DNA of 64,000 nt from positions 153,666 to 217,665 of the forward strand of contig JBFWSG010000004.1 of the NCBI GenBank assembly GCA_050248495.1, in the 5' to 3' direction. This document shows positions 1 to 7,550 of this stretch, piece by piece. Within the stretch, counting starts at the first letter, position 1. Each line of letters opens with the position of its first letter. The DNA comes from DASYDU01 sp050248495. Lineage in GTDB: Bacteria > Planctomycetota > Planctomycetia > Pirellulales > Lacipirellulaceae. The notes beneath the pieces are model-generated. The model had not been told where the DNA came from, ran no database searches, and saw only the letters and a program-made list of their open reading frames with translations. Made by a program: the position numbers and the translations under genes.

Positions 1-244
1 CTGAGTTCGCGGCGGTCGAGCCGGCCGCATCCGGACCGCGAAAATGCGTCGTGCGCGGCTGCCCGGGAGTCAAATGTTGATCAACTTGCTGCTGATCTGC
101 CGGCGTACGGCGAATGTTCGGATTGCCGAATTGCCCTGGCGCGGACGGCTGTTGCACTTGCTGCGCTGCGGCGTATCCCGCGACGAGCAGGCAAGTTACG
201 CCAGCCGCCACGAGCGCGGCAGTGGATCGGGGGACGATGGCCAT
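1..244 (-). CDS. Secreted protein, N-terminal part (runs off left edge)
   Basis: An open frame of 81 codons starts at ATG 244-242 and continues past the window edge. The start is supported by a GGAG ribosome-binding sequence about 6 nt upstream. Residues 1-28 form a signal peptide: two basic residues, a hydrophobic stretch and an AYAAA-like cleavage region. The mature part is rich in Gln and Pro. Planctomycete DUF4142-type secreted proteins often begin like this, but the diagnostic domain would lie outside the window, so no function is assigned. Confidence 0.75.
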   Translation of the reverse strand, partial: MAIVPRSTAALVAAGVTCLLVAGYAAAQQVQQPSAPGQFGNPNIRRTPADQQQVDQHLTPGQPRTTHFRGPDAAGSTAANS

Positions 245-367
245 GGTGCACTCCTTCTCTCGACGAAACGGTGAACGACGGGGGCGACAACGCGTCGCTC
301 GGCGTTCTGCTCAAAGGGGTGCAAATCGAATGCCGCCGCGCTCGCGCCGCGCGGCGACGACGCGCCT

Positions 368-769
368 TCACGCCTCGACGGCGTGGGCCTTGAGATCTTC
401 GAGTTCGCAGTAAGCAAGGGCGGCTTCGTGCGTTGCCGCAAGATACACGTTCGGCGCAAACCCCGCGTCGAGCGCTTCCTGCCAGCGCGGCGCACACAAG
501 CACCACCGATCACCCTCGCGCAGGCCGGGAAATCCATACTGCAGCATCGGCGTCGACAGATCGTTGCCGGCGGCTTTGGAGAACTCGAGAAACTTCGCCG
601 TCACCCGGATACAGACCGTATGCGATCCCTGATCCTCGGGCCCCGTGTTGCAGCAGCCATCGCGATAGAAGCCAGTCATCGGCGAAGTGCAGCACGTTTC
701 AAGCTTGCCGCCGAGCACATTTTTGGCTTGCGGAATGCGGGCGACACCGTTGGCTACTGCGCGAATCAT
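368..769 (-). CDS. DUF2237 family protein
   Basis: This 133-residue protein matches the whole of the DUF2237 family. It shows the conserved block with adjacent cysteines (TGFYRDGCCNTG), then HTVC, then GNDLSTPMLQYGFPGL, DRWCLCAPRWQEAL and a C-terminal ATHEAAL segment. The several conserved cysteines and one histidine suggest metal or redox chemistry, but the biochemical role of the family is unknown. There is no signal peptide, so it is probably cytoplasmic. It stands alone, divergent from the MgtC-like gene. The family call is secure. Confidence 0.93.
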   Translation of the reverse strand: MIRAVANGVARIPQAKNVLGGKLETCCTSPMTGFYRDGCCNTGPEDQGSHTVCIRVTAKFLEFSKAAGNDLSTPMLQYGFPGLREGDRWCLCAPRWQEALDAGFAPNVYLAATHEAALAYCELEDLKAHAVEA

Positions 770-866
770 GGTGGGCGACTGGTGTTTTGAGGACTGAGCG
801 ATATAGTCTAACGGGATTGACGGACAGCGTCAAAATGCTAGCGCAGGCATAGCCACAGGCGGCCAA

Positions 867-1352
867 ATGTTGAATTTCGAGTTGGAAGTTTTCCTGGACG
901 ACCTGGCGCGGATCGGCGCGGCCGCAATCGTGGGGGGCCTGCTCGGCCTGGAGCGCGAGCTCAACGGTCATTTTGCCGGCCTGCGGACCCACATGATGGT
1001 CTCGATCGGCTGCGCCGTGTTCGTCGTGGGTGGACTGGCAGTGAGCGCCGGTCATCACGACGCGGTGACTCGCGTCGTGCAGGGCATCGCCGCGGGCGTC
1101 GGGTTTTTGGGCGCCGGCACGATTCTCAAGCTGGATGAAGAGCGGAAGATCAAGGGTCTCACGACCGCCGCCTCGATCTGGCTGGCCGCGGCGCTGGGGA
1201 CGCTCACGGGCCTGGGCGAATACGTACCGGCCATCGCCGCGACCGCGATCGCTTTGGTTATGCTCGCGGTGTTACGCCCGCTGGAGCGTTTGCTCGGCCA
1301 TCACCTCGGCGCGAACGACGAAACGGATACGCCGAAAAAGCGACCGAAGTAG
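867..1352 (+). CDS. MgtC/SapB family membrane protein
   Basis: The 161-residue protein has the MgtC/SapB signature: GGLLGLERELNGHFAGLRTHM, of which the GLERE and GLRTH cores are diagnostic, then GVGFLGAGTI and GLTTAASIWLAAALG. Four hydrophobic segments (about residues 15-30, 43-60, 80-100 and 105-135) place it in the inner membrane. It is the short form, without the C-terminal ACT-like domain of true MgtC, so adaptation to low Mg2+ should not be assumed. It converges with the next gene with a 4-nt gap. Confidence 0.92.
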   Translation: MLNFELEVFLDDLARIGAAAIVGGLLGLERELNGHFAGLRTHMMVSIGCAVFVVGGLAVSAGHHDAVTRVVQGIAAGVGFLGAGTILKLDEERKIKGLTTAASIWLAAALGTLTGLGEYVPAIAATAIALVMLAVLRPLERLLGHHLGANDETDTPKKRPK

Positions 1353-1356
1353 TTGC

Positions 1357-2508
1357 TTACGGCAGCTCGATGTCGCGGAGCTCGAAGTTGACTTCGGTCT
1401 CCGCCATGTCGACCGGTGTTTCGTAGACCCACGTCAACCCGTCGAGCTGCGGTGCATCGAAGAAATATGCGACGCCGATTTCCTGGTCGGTCTCGGACGT
1501 GGTTTCGAGGCCGACGTTTTCCTGCACCTCGCCTTTAGCGTCGACTAGATACGAGCGATTGTCGAACGCCCAGCCGCGATGGTTTTCCAGCGCGTGATTG
1601 TTCTCGTCGAGCTTGAGACGCATGTGCAGCTCCCAGATGTCGTTGTTCTTGCGGACGCTGTCGATGATCACTTCGATGTCGCCGTCGCGCTGCGATTTTC
1701 CAGCGGCCTGTGCTAGATTGTCGAACTTGAACGTCGCCTGCCGGCCGGGGACCAGTGCCCACATCTTGCCGCGGAGCGTGCTGATGGCCGGCGCGGTTCG
1801 CGGCGGCAACTCGAATGGCAGCACCATGTCCACTGCCTGGGCGCCCTGAGGGACTTCCGCGCTGAACACCGCATCCGGTTGCTTGGGCGAGAGCGAAGCG
1901 AGTTCTCCGGCCGTCGCCTCAAGGTCGGACGCGGCTTGCGTGATCGCGATCGGTCGCAGTCGCGGCTCCCAGGCGACTTGAATTTGCAGCATCAGCGATG
2001 AATCGCGCGGACGGCGCAGATTGCGTTGCGATTGGGCGTCGATCGCCTCGATACGAAACGGCCCGTCGTAGGCGGCGCGGCCGACGCGCGGGATGCCGCC
2101 GCGAGGACGCCCGACGAGCGCGAGGGCCGTTTCGCCGGATTGGCTCTCGACGTCCATCACCGCCCCGTCGAGCAGATCATCGATAGCCGACCAATACGGC
2201 TCATCCTTGAAATTGCAGCTCACCTTCGGCGCCGTCGCGTCGGGGGCCTGCCCCTGATTTTCTCGATCGATCGCCTTGTTCCCCGTCTGCCGTTGGATCT
2301 CGGCGAGCGCTTGCCAGATCGGCACATCGTCGAGCTTGAGCGTCACCTTCGACGGCGGGATTTCTCGTTTCACGCCGCCGGGGTCATGCAGCTGCTCGAC
2401 CAATTCGTGCAGCTTCGACGCCGAGATTTCGTCCGCGGGCGCTGGCGCAATCGGCGGGGCGGGAGACATCGCCAGGCAAAGCAATACAAATCGCCAATCC
2501 AACGGCAT
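1357..2508 (-). CDS. Exported protein of unknown function
   Basis: This 383-residue protein has an N-terminal signal peptide (about residues 1-25). The start at 2508 is well placed behind GAGGTG. After the signal comes LDDVPIWQALAEIQRQTGNK, which looks like the short amphipathic unit found in secretin/TonB short N-terminal domains. The rest is rich in beta-strand, with two stretches on evaluating and comparing properties of a hydrophilic domain that I do not recognise. No catalytic motif is visible. It is probably a periplasmic protein. It is divergent from the DUF1570 gene and shares a roughly 100-nt intergenic region with it. Confidence 0.8.
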   Translation of the reverse strand: MPLDWRFVLLCLAMSPAPPIAPAPADEISASKLHELVEQLHDPGGVKREIPPSKVTLKLDDVPIWQALAEIQRQTGNKAIDRENQGQAPDATAPKVSCNFKDEPYWSAIDDLLDGAVMDVESQSGETALALVGRPRGGIPRVGRAAYDGPFRIEAIDAQSQRNLRRPRDSSLMLQIQVAWEPRLRPIAITQAASDLEATAGELASLSPKQPDAVFSAEVPQGAQAVDMVLPFELPPRTAPAISTLRGKMWALVPGRQATFKFDNLAQAAGKSQRDGDIEVIIDSVRKNNDIWELHMRLKLDENNHALENHRGWAFDNRSYLVDAKGEVQENVGLETTSETDQEIGVAYFFDAPQLDGLTWVYETPVDMAETEVNFELRDIELP

Positions 2509-2606
2509 ATTTCACCTCGACCCCATTCTAACAGTCTTCCGCACCCCGCGAACTGGTGAGCTAGACTTTCAAATATCGGTCCACTGACCCCTGGGATGGC
2601 CTCGAA

Positions 2607-3725
2607 ATGCGTATCGCCCGGCAGCTTCTACCTTGCATTTGGTGTCTCGCAACGCTGGTGGCCGCACCGGTACAAGCGGCGGATTTCATGTTCAAGTCCA
2701 CCGTCGACGGCGAGACCATCGAGGGCCGCCCGTTAGCTTGGACCGATCACTCGATGTACTTGCTGGGCCGCGACGGTCAGCTCCATACCTTCGACCCGCA
2801 TGAGGCGAAGGACGCAAAAAAGACGTCGCCGAATTTCTACGGCTACTCGTCGCAGGAAATGCGGCAGCGGCTGGCCAAGGAGTTCGGCAACTCGATGCAG
2901 ATCACGACGACGAAGCACTACGTCGTGGTGCATCCTCCGGGCGCCGCGAGCAAATGGGCCGATCACTTCGAGCAGCTTTACCGCTCGTTCGTCGCCTATT
3001 TCCGCGTACGCGGCTTTCAGCTTGAGGAACCGAAATTTCCGCTCGTAGCCGTGGTATTCCGCAACAAAGCAGAGTTCGAACGCAATCTTCAGGAAAGCGC
3101 CGACAACAAGGGCGGCGTGCTGCTGGGTTACTACACGCCAACCGACAACCGCGTGAACACGTTCGACATCACTGCGGACTACCCGGATCAGGACTGGTCG
3201 CGGAACGCCGGCACGATCATTCACGAAGCCACGCACCAGACGGCGCACAATGTGGGCATCAACAATCGCTTCGCCAAAGGACCGTTGTGGTTGCTCGAAG
3301 GCCTGGCGACGATGTTCGAGGCCCGCGGCGTGTGGAACTCGCAGACCTACCACACGCTCAAAGATCGGGTCAACGCCGAGCGCTACCGCGACTTTCAAGA
3401 AGGACTCAAAACACGGAAGCCGGGCACTCTTGGGAACCTGATCGCGTCGGACCGCTTGTTTGAAACCGACCCCAAGGCGGCCTACGCCGAAGGCTGGGCG
3501 CTAATGCTGTTTCTTTGCGAAACGCGCCCGCGCGAGCTGGCCGCATACATTCAGAAGACCGAATCGCGGCCCGACTTCACCGAATACTTCTCCACGCAGC
3601 GCGTGGCCGACTTCCAGGAGTGCTTCGGCGGCGATCTCAACAAGCTGGAAGCCAACTTTCTCAGCTGGATGCAGCAGCTCAAGTCAACCGTGGGCGACAT
3701 GGAAGAGCCGCACGACCTTAGCTAA
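2607..3725 (+). CDS. DUF1570 protein, putative gluzincin-type metallopeptidase
   Basis: The 372-residue protein has a signal peptide ending near VQAAD (residue 25). At about residue 205 it has HEATH, an HExxH zinc-binding motif. About 25 residues later comes GPLWLLEGLATMFE, whose Glu would be the third zinc ligand in the peptidase-MA/gluzincin arrangement. DUF1570 is greatly expanded in planctomycetes. The family is inferred, not shown, to be proteolytic. The likely location is the periplasm or cell surface. It converges with the TPR gene. Confidence 0.88.
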   Translation: MRIARQLLPCIWCLATLVAAPVQAADFMFKSTVDGETIEGRPLAWTDHSMYLLGRDGQLHTFDPHEAKDAKKTSPNFYGYSSQEMRQRLAKEFGNSMQITTTKHYVVVHPPGAASKWADHFEQLYRSFVAYFRVRGFQLEEPKFPLVAVVFRNKAEFERNLQESADNKGGVLLGYYTPTDNRVNTFDITADYPDQDWSRNAGTIIHEATHQTAHNVGINNRFAKGPLWLLEGLATMFEARGVWNSQTYHTLKDRVNAERYRDFQEGLKTRKPGTLGNLIASDRLFETDPKAAYAEGWALMLFLCETRPRELAAYIQKTESRPDFTEYFSTQRVADFQECFGGDLNKLEANFLSWMQQLKSTVGDMEEPHDLS

Positions 3726-3740
3726 CCACCGCGCGACTAG

Positions 3741-5627
3741 CTACAGCTCCAGCTTGTCGGCCGGCTGTTTCGTTTCCACGGGCGGCGTCGAGGTGTGGTC
3801 GTTGGCCGAGGGAGCGGGCGTTTTGTCGTCCTGCTCCTGCTTCTCGCGCCACGGTTTGCCGGCTTTGTAACTTTCGAGCTCCTTGCCGAGCTGTTCACGG
3901 GCTTCGTCGTTTTCTCCCAGCTCAACCGCCTTGGCGGACCATTTTTGAGCGTTTTCGAAGTCGCCGGTCTCGGCGTAGGCGGCGGCGAGCGTGCTCAAGA
4001 TGTGGGGCACGCTGTGAGACGACATGTCGGCGGCCTTGGTGGCGAGCTCCAGCGCCCGTTTTCCGTCGCGGACCTTGTCATCCGGCGATGTGGCCAGCAC
4101 CCAGGCAAAATTGTTCAACAACCCTTCGTCGTCGCCGTCGAGCTTAAGGGCTTCGTCAAAATCGGAGACGGCTGCGGCGTGATTGCCGATGTTCAGGTTG
4201 GCGTCGCCGCGAAAACGCAGCGCGCGGAAATTCTCCGGCTCGGCTTCCAGCACCTTGGTGAAGGTTTCGATGCTCTTGCGCGGCTGGCCCCCCACGAGGT
4301 AGAACGTCGCCAGCGGTTCGAGCAGGCGAGTCTGATTCGGCGCGAGCGGGACGATTTTCTCCAGGTTTGCGATCGCTTCGTCGATTCGGTTTTCCGCGAC
4401 GAGTATCTCCGCCTGCAGCAGGTGGGCCACCAAGAGCTGCGGATTAGCTTTGATCGCGGCGTCCGCATCTTTGAGGGCCGCCTCGTTGTCTTTGAGCTGG
4501 TAATACAAATTCGCGCGGAGCAATAGCGTCGGGGCGTCGTCCGGCTTGATTTCCAGGGCCTTGGTCAATTGTTCGGCAGATTTCTTGAGATCGCCCTGCT
4601 GGCGATAAACTTCGCCCAAATGCTGATACGGAAGCACTGCTTCCGGCGCCAACTCGCTGGCCTTCTTGAAGGCCTCGCCCGCCTCGTCGAATTTCTTCAG
4701 GCCCAACAGCACCAGGCCTTGCAACTCCTGGGTCATGGCATGGTCCGGTTCGAGCTCCAGCGCCTTGTTGACGTCGGCGAGCGCCGCGTCGTACTTATCC
4801 TGGCTCAGGAGATATTGCGCGCGGATGCGATAGTAGTCGGGCTTGTAGGGCAGCAGCTTGACGGCGGCGTCGAAATCGGCGGCCCGTTTTTCTTCTTCGG
4901 TCTGCAGCGTGCCGCGAATGGCGTGGGCCTGGGCCTGGTCTTCCGGCGTCGCCTCTTTGGCGTCGATCACCTTCGTGAGCTCGCGCTTGGCCGTTTTCGG
5001 ATCGCCGGCCGGCAAGGCCTGCAGCCGGCCCATCAAGAGATGCGACTCCGAGATGTTGGGATCGAGCTCGAACACGCGCTGCAGGTCATTGACCGCGAAT
5101 TGCCGCACCTGCATCCAGCGCGGGTCGCGGCGGGGATCGGCAATCGGCTGGTCGAGCACCGCGGCCGACAAGACAGTCGCCCGTTGCAGCAGCGAGGACA
5201 CCAACAGATCGTTGGCGAATTTCTGATTGTCTTTGTCGAGACCTTTTTCCAGCGCCGAGTCGATCTTGTCGATCACGTCGTTAAGGTCAGGCAGGTTCTC
5301 GGCATTAATCTTTAGCTGCGTGGCTTTGTCGAGATCGGCGAGCCCCGGATTCGGCCCGTTTGCGTCCCCCTCGTCTTTGGATTCGTCGGCCGATGTGTCT
5401 TCAACCGGCTTATCATTGTCCTCAGTTGCGGTTGCTTCGTTCGAACTGCTCGCACTCTTATCGGCGGAGCTGTCCGCCGTCGCAGAATCGGCCGGCGCGG
5501 CCGATTCATCGGAGGTCGTTTCATCCGCGACCGGCGCCGCGGGCGGATCCTCAGCCAGCACATGTGCCGCCCAGAACGCGGCGAGAACTCCTAACACGAG
5601 CGATCCGATTCGAACGCGCAGATTCAT
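3741..5627 (-). CDS. Exported tetratricopeptide-repeat protein
   Basis: The start is placed at ATG 5627, not at the upstream in-frame ATG at 5816, because a clear signal peptide (MNLRVRIGSLVLGVLAAFWA) begins there. The product is 628 residues. Residues about 30-110 form an acidic, Ser/Ala/Asp-rich disordered linker. From about residue 190 to 590 there is a long array of TPR units with the usual W/Y-G-Y-A-P pattern (for example DAALADVNKALELEPDHAMT and KKSAEQLTKALEIKPDDAPT). The C-terminus is again charged and disordered. It is likely a periplasmic scaffold; its partners are unknown. Confidence 0.9.
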   Translation of the reverse strand: MNLRVRIGSLVLGVLAAFWAAHVLAEDPPAAPVADETTSDESAAPADSATADSSADKSASSSNEATATEDNDKPVEDTSADESKDEGDANGPNPGLADLDKATQLKINAENLPDLNDVIDKIDSALEKGLDKDNQKFANDLLVSSLLQRATVLSAAVLDQPIADPRRDPRWMQVRQFAVNDLQRVFELDPNISESHLLMGRLQALPAGDPKTAKRELTKVIDAKEATPEDQAQAHAIRGTLQTEEEKRAADFDAAVKLLPYKPDYYRIRAQYLLSQDKYDAALADVNKALELEPDHAMTQELQGLVLLGLKKFDEAGEAFKKASELAPEAVLPYQHLGEVYRQQGDLKKSAEQLTKALEIKPDDAPTLLLRANLYYQLKDNEAALKDADAAIKANPQLLVAHLLQAEILVAENRIDEAIANLEKIVPLAPNQTRLLEPLATFYLVGGQPRKSIETFTKVLEAEPENFRALRFRGDANLNIGNHAAAVSDFDEALKLDGDDEGLLNNFAWVLATSPDDKVRDGKRALELATKAADMSSHSVPHILSTLAAAYAETGDFENAQKWSAKAVELGENDEAREQLGKELESYKAGKPWREKQEQDDKTPAPSANDHTSTPPVETKQPADKLEL

Positions 5628-5849
5628 CTTGGCGATTCTCGCAAGCGGTTGGTGGGCCGGCACGGTCGGGAAGTTACCATCCAAACAGTCTCCAGTCGCG
5701 CCGTTTCCAGTCGATCCGTTGGCACCGGTCATTCGGCTTATGCGCCCAATAATAGGCTGACCCCAATTATTACCGTTCTCGGCATGGCGGACCATGCGGG
5801 ATTTTGGCCCCCTCACGTCCGTGGCCGCGATTCTGTATTCTGGTTCCCC

Positions 5850-6941
5850 ATGGAAGCAGGAATTGTTGGTCTACCAAATGTCGGCAAAAGCACGCTGTTT
5901 AACGCGCTCACCGCGGCGGGCATTGCCAGCGAGAACTATCCCTTCTGTACGATCGAACCGAACGTTGGTGCGGTGGCGATTCCCGATCCCCGCCTCGCTA
6001 CGATCAATAAATACATCGAAACCCAGAAAATCATCCCCGCGATCATGCAATTGGTCGACATCGCAGGCTTGGTCCGGGGGGCGTCCAAGGGCGAAGGGCT
6101 GGGGAATCAGTTCCTGGCCAACATCCGCAACGTGGACGCGATTCTGCACGTGGTCCGCTGCTTTGCGGATGCCGACGTGGTGCACGTCGAGGGGGCCGTC
6201 GATCCGATCCGCGACATTGAAACGATCGACACCGAGCTGATGCTGGCCGACTTGCAGGCGGTCGAAGGGATGCTGCAAAAAGCGCAGCGGACTGCCCGGA
6301 CCGGCGACAAAGACGCCAAGGTCCGCGTCGATGTCCTCGCGGCCTGCGAGAAACGGTTGGCGGCCGGCGAACCGGTCCGCGGGTTGACGGTCGACGTGCC
6401 GAACGCCGCGAAGATCATGAGCGAGCTGCAGCTGATGACGGCCAAGCCAGTGCTGTATGTGGCCAACGTCGACGAGTCAGACCTAGAGGGTAAGGGGCCG
6501 CACGTGTCGCGAGTCCGCGAGCGGGCGGCGGCCGAAGGAGGGCAGGTCGTGGCCGTCTGCGCTCGATTGGAATCCGAAATCGCGGAACTCGACGAGCCGG
6601 ACCGCACCGAGATGCTCGAGAGCGTGGGGCTGAGCGAACCGGCCTTGGCAGTACTCGCGCGGGCCGCGTACCGGCTGCTCGGATATCAAAGCTATTTCAC
6701 CGCCGGGCCGAAGGAGATTCGCGCCTGGACGATTCCCATTGGCGCCACCGCTCCCCAAGCAGCGGGCGTGATCCACAGCGACTTCGAACGGGGCTTCATC
6801 CGGGCGGAAGTCTATGCGGTCGACGACCTGGTCCAGTACGGCACGGAAAAGTCAATCCGCGAGGCGGGCAAGCTGCGCGTGGAGGGCAAGAGCTACGTGA
6901 TGCAGGACAGCGATGTGTGTCATTTCTTGTTCAACGTGTAG
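5850..6941 (+). CDS. ychF: Redox-regulated P-loop ATPase YchF/OLA1
   Basis: The start is ATG 5850, giving MEAGIVGLPNVGKSTLFN; the longer frame from 5649 adds a non-conserved tail. The 363-residue length is normal. G1 is GLPNVGKST, G3 is DIAGLVRGAS, and the G4 position reads NVDE instead of NKxD, which is the known hallmark of ATP rather than GTP preference in this family. The C-terminal TGS domain contains the FTAGPKEIRAWTI and GFIRAEVY blocks. It is a universal cytoplasmic ATPase linked to ribosomes and stress responses. It is divergent from the TPR gene. Confidence 0.97.
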   Translation: MEAGIVGLPNVGKSTLFNALTAAGIASENYPFCTIEPNVGAVAIPDPRLATINKYIETQKIIPAIMQLVDIAGLVRGASKGEGLGNQFLANIRNVDAILHVVRCFADADVVHVEGAVDPIRDIETIDTELMLADLQAVEGMLQKAQRTARTGDKDAKVRVDVLAACEKRLAAGEPVRGLTVDVPNAAKIMSELQLMTAKPVLYVANVDESDLEGKGPHVSRVRERAAAEGGQVVAVCARLESEIAELDEPDRTEMLESVGLSEPALAVLARAAYRLLGYQSYFTAGPKEIRAWTIPIGATAPQAAGVIHSDFERGFIRAEVYAVDDLVQYGTEKSIREAGKLRVEGKSYVMQDSDVCHFLFNV

Positions 6942-6971
6942 TGACTCGCCATCCGTCTTGGAGTACTCGTC

Positions 6972-7097
6972 GTGAACGGCATTGGTCCCGTTGAATTGCT
7001 GATGGTGCTGGCGATCGGGCTGTTCACGTTTGGGATTCCGGTTGCGACGCTCGTACTCGTGATCCTGATCTTTCGGAACACCCGCAATAAGAAATAG
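6972..7097 (+). CDS. Small single-span membrane protein (41 aa)
   Basis: A 41-residue frame opens with GTG at 6972, eight bases after a GGAG. It encodes a hydrophobic helix (about residues 8-33) followed by the basic tail FRNTRNKK, typical of a one-pass inner-membrane miniprotein with the C-terminus inside. It begins 30 nt after ychF and could be co-transcribed with it. No family is recognised. The good ribosome-binding site and the clean hydrophobic/basic layout argue for a real gene. Confidence 0.6.
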   Translation: MNGIGPVELLMVLAIGLFTFGIPVATLVLVILIFRNTRNKK

Positions 7098-7118
7098 GCG
7101 GCACGAAATTGCCTCCTA

Positions 7119-7148
7119 TTGCGACCCGCAGCCCTCGCCCGGTACAAT
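7119..7148 (+). promoter_or_regulatory. Putative sigma70-type promoter of the small basic gene
   Basis: TTGCGA (7119-7124) and TACAAT (7143-7148) are separated by 18 nt, a plausible -35/-10 pair. They lie 73 nt upstream of the 29-aa basic gene at 7221 and just past the stop of the preceding small membrane protein. Confidence 0.45.
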
Positions 7149-7220
7149 CAAAGGTTCCCCCATTTCTCGGCGAAGTGAGGGCAGGCGGACGGCACACCTT
7201 TCGATTCATGGGAGTCAGTC

Positions 7221-7310
7221 TTGGGCGTTAAACGAACTGGTCGGGGTCGGCGGAAGCTGGGACGCAAAAAGCGTCGCATGCGCGCGAAAATTCGCCACCG
7301 CAAGAAGTAG
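7221..7310 (+). CDS. Very small basic protein resembling bS22/AURKAIP1-COX24 ribosomal peptide
   Basis: A 29-residue frame starts at TTG 7221, seven bases after GGGAG. More than half of its residues are Arg or Lys, with the core RRKLGRKKRRMRAKIRHRKK. This resembles the bacterial bS22 / AURKAIP1-COX24 short basic ribosomal proteins, where a K/R-rich helix binds rRNA of the small subunit. It has its own promoter-like sequence upstream. The ribosomal role is an inference from composition and from the RRKLGRKKRRM pattern only. It is easily missed because it is tiny and has a non-ATG start. Confidence 0.6.
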   Translation: MGVKRTGRGRRKLGRKKRRMRAKIRHRKK

Positions 7311-7423
7311 TCTTTCGACGGGCCGCCTCTCTTCGCGGCTCGTAAGTCGGCGCAGCTGCAGTCTAGGTTCGACGAGCACCGATCGTGCTGCGCGCTTCGG
7401 TCGTCTGCACTAGCGCGAAATAG

Positions 7424-7485
7424 CCGCGAGCCAACGGCTCGCCGGCCCCTCTCTCGCAACGCACCGGCGAGCTGTTGGCTCGCGG
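7424..7485. repeat. Long inverted repeat (22-bp arms)
   Basis: The arms at 7424-7445 and 7464-7485 are reverse complements with a single mismatch (core GCGAGCCAAC...GCTCGCCGG), separated by 18 nt. This gives a very stable hairpin between the small basic gene and the acylase gene. It has no U-run, so it is more likely one of the dispersed palindromic families of planctomycete genomes than a simple terminator. Confidence 0.8.
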
Positions 7486-7550
7486 TTAGTGCCTTTCGAG
7501 TGGTGGCGATTGCGTTTTCGCGTTTCGCGCGGCTTCGCTACACTGCGGAC

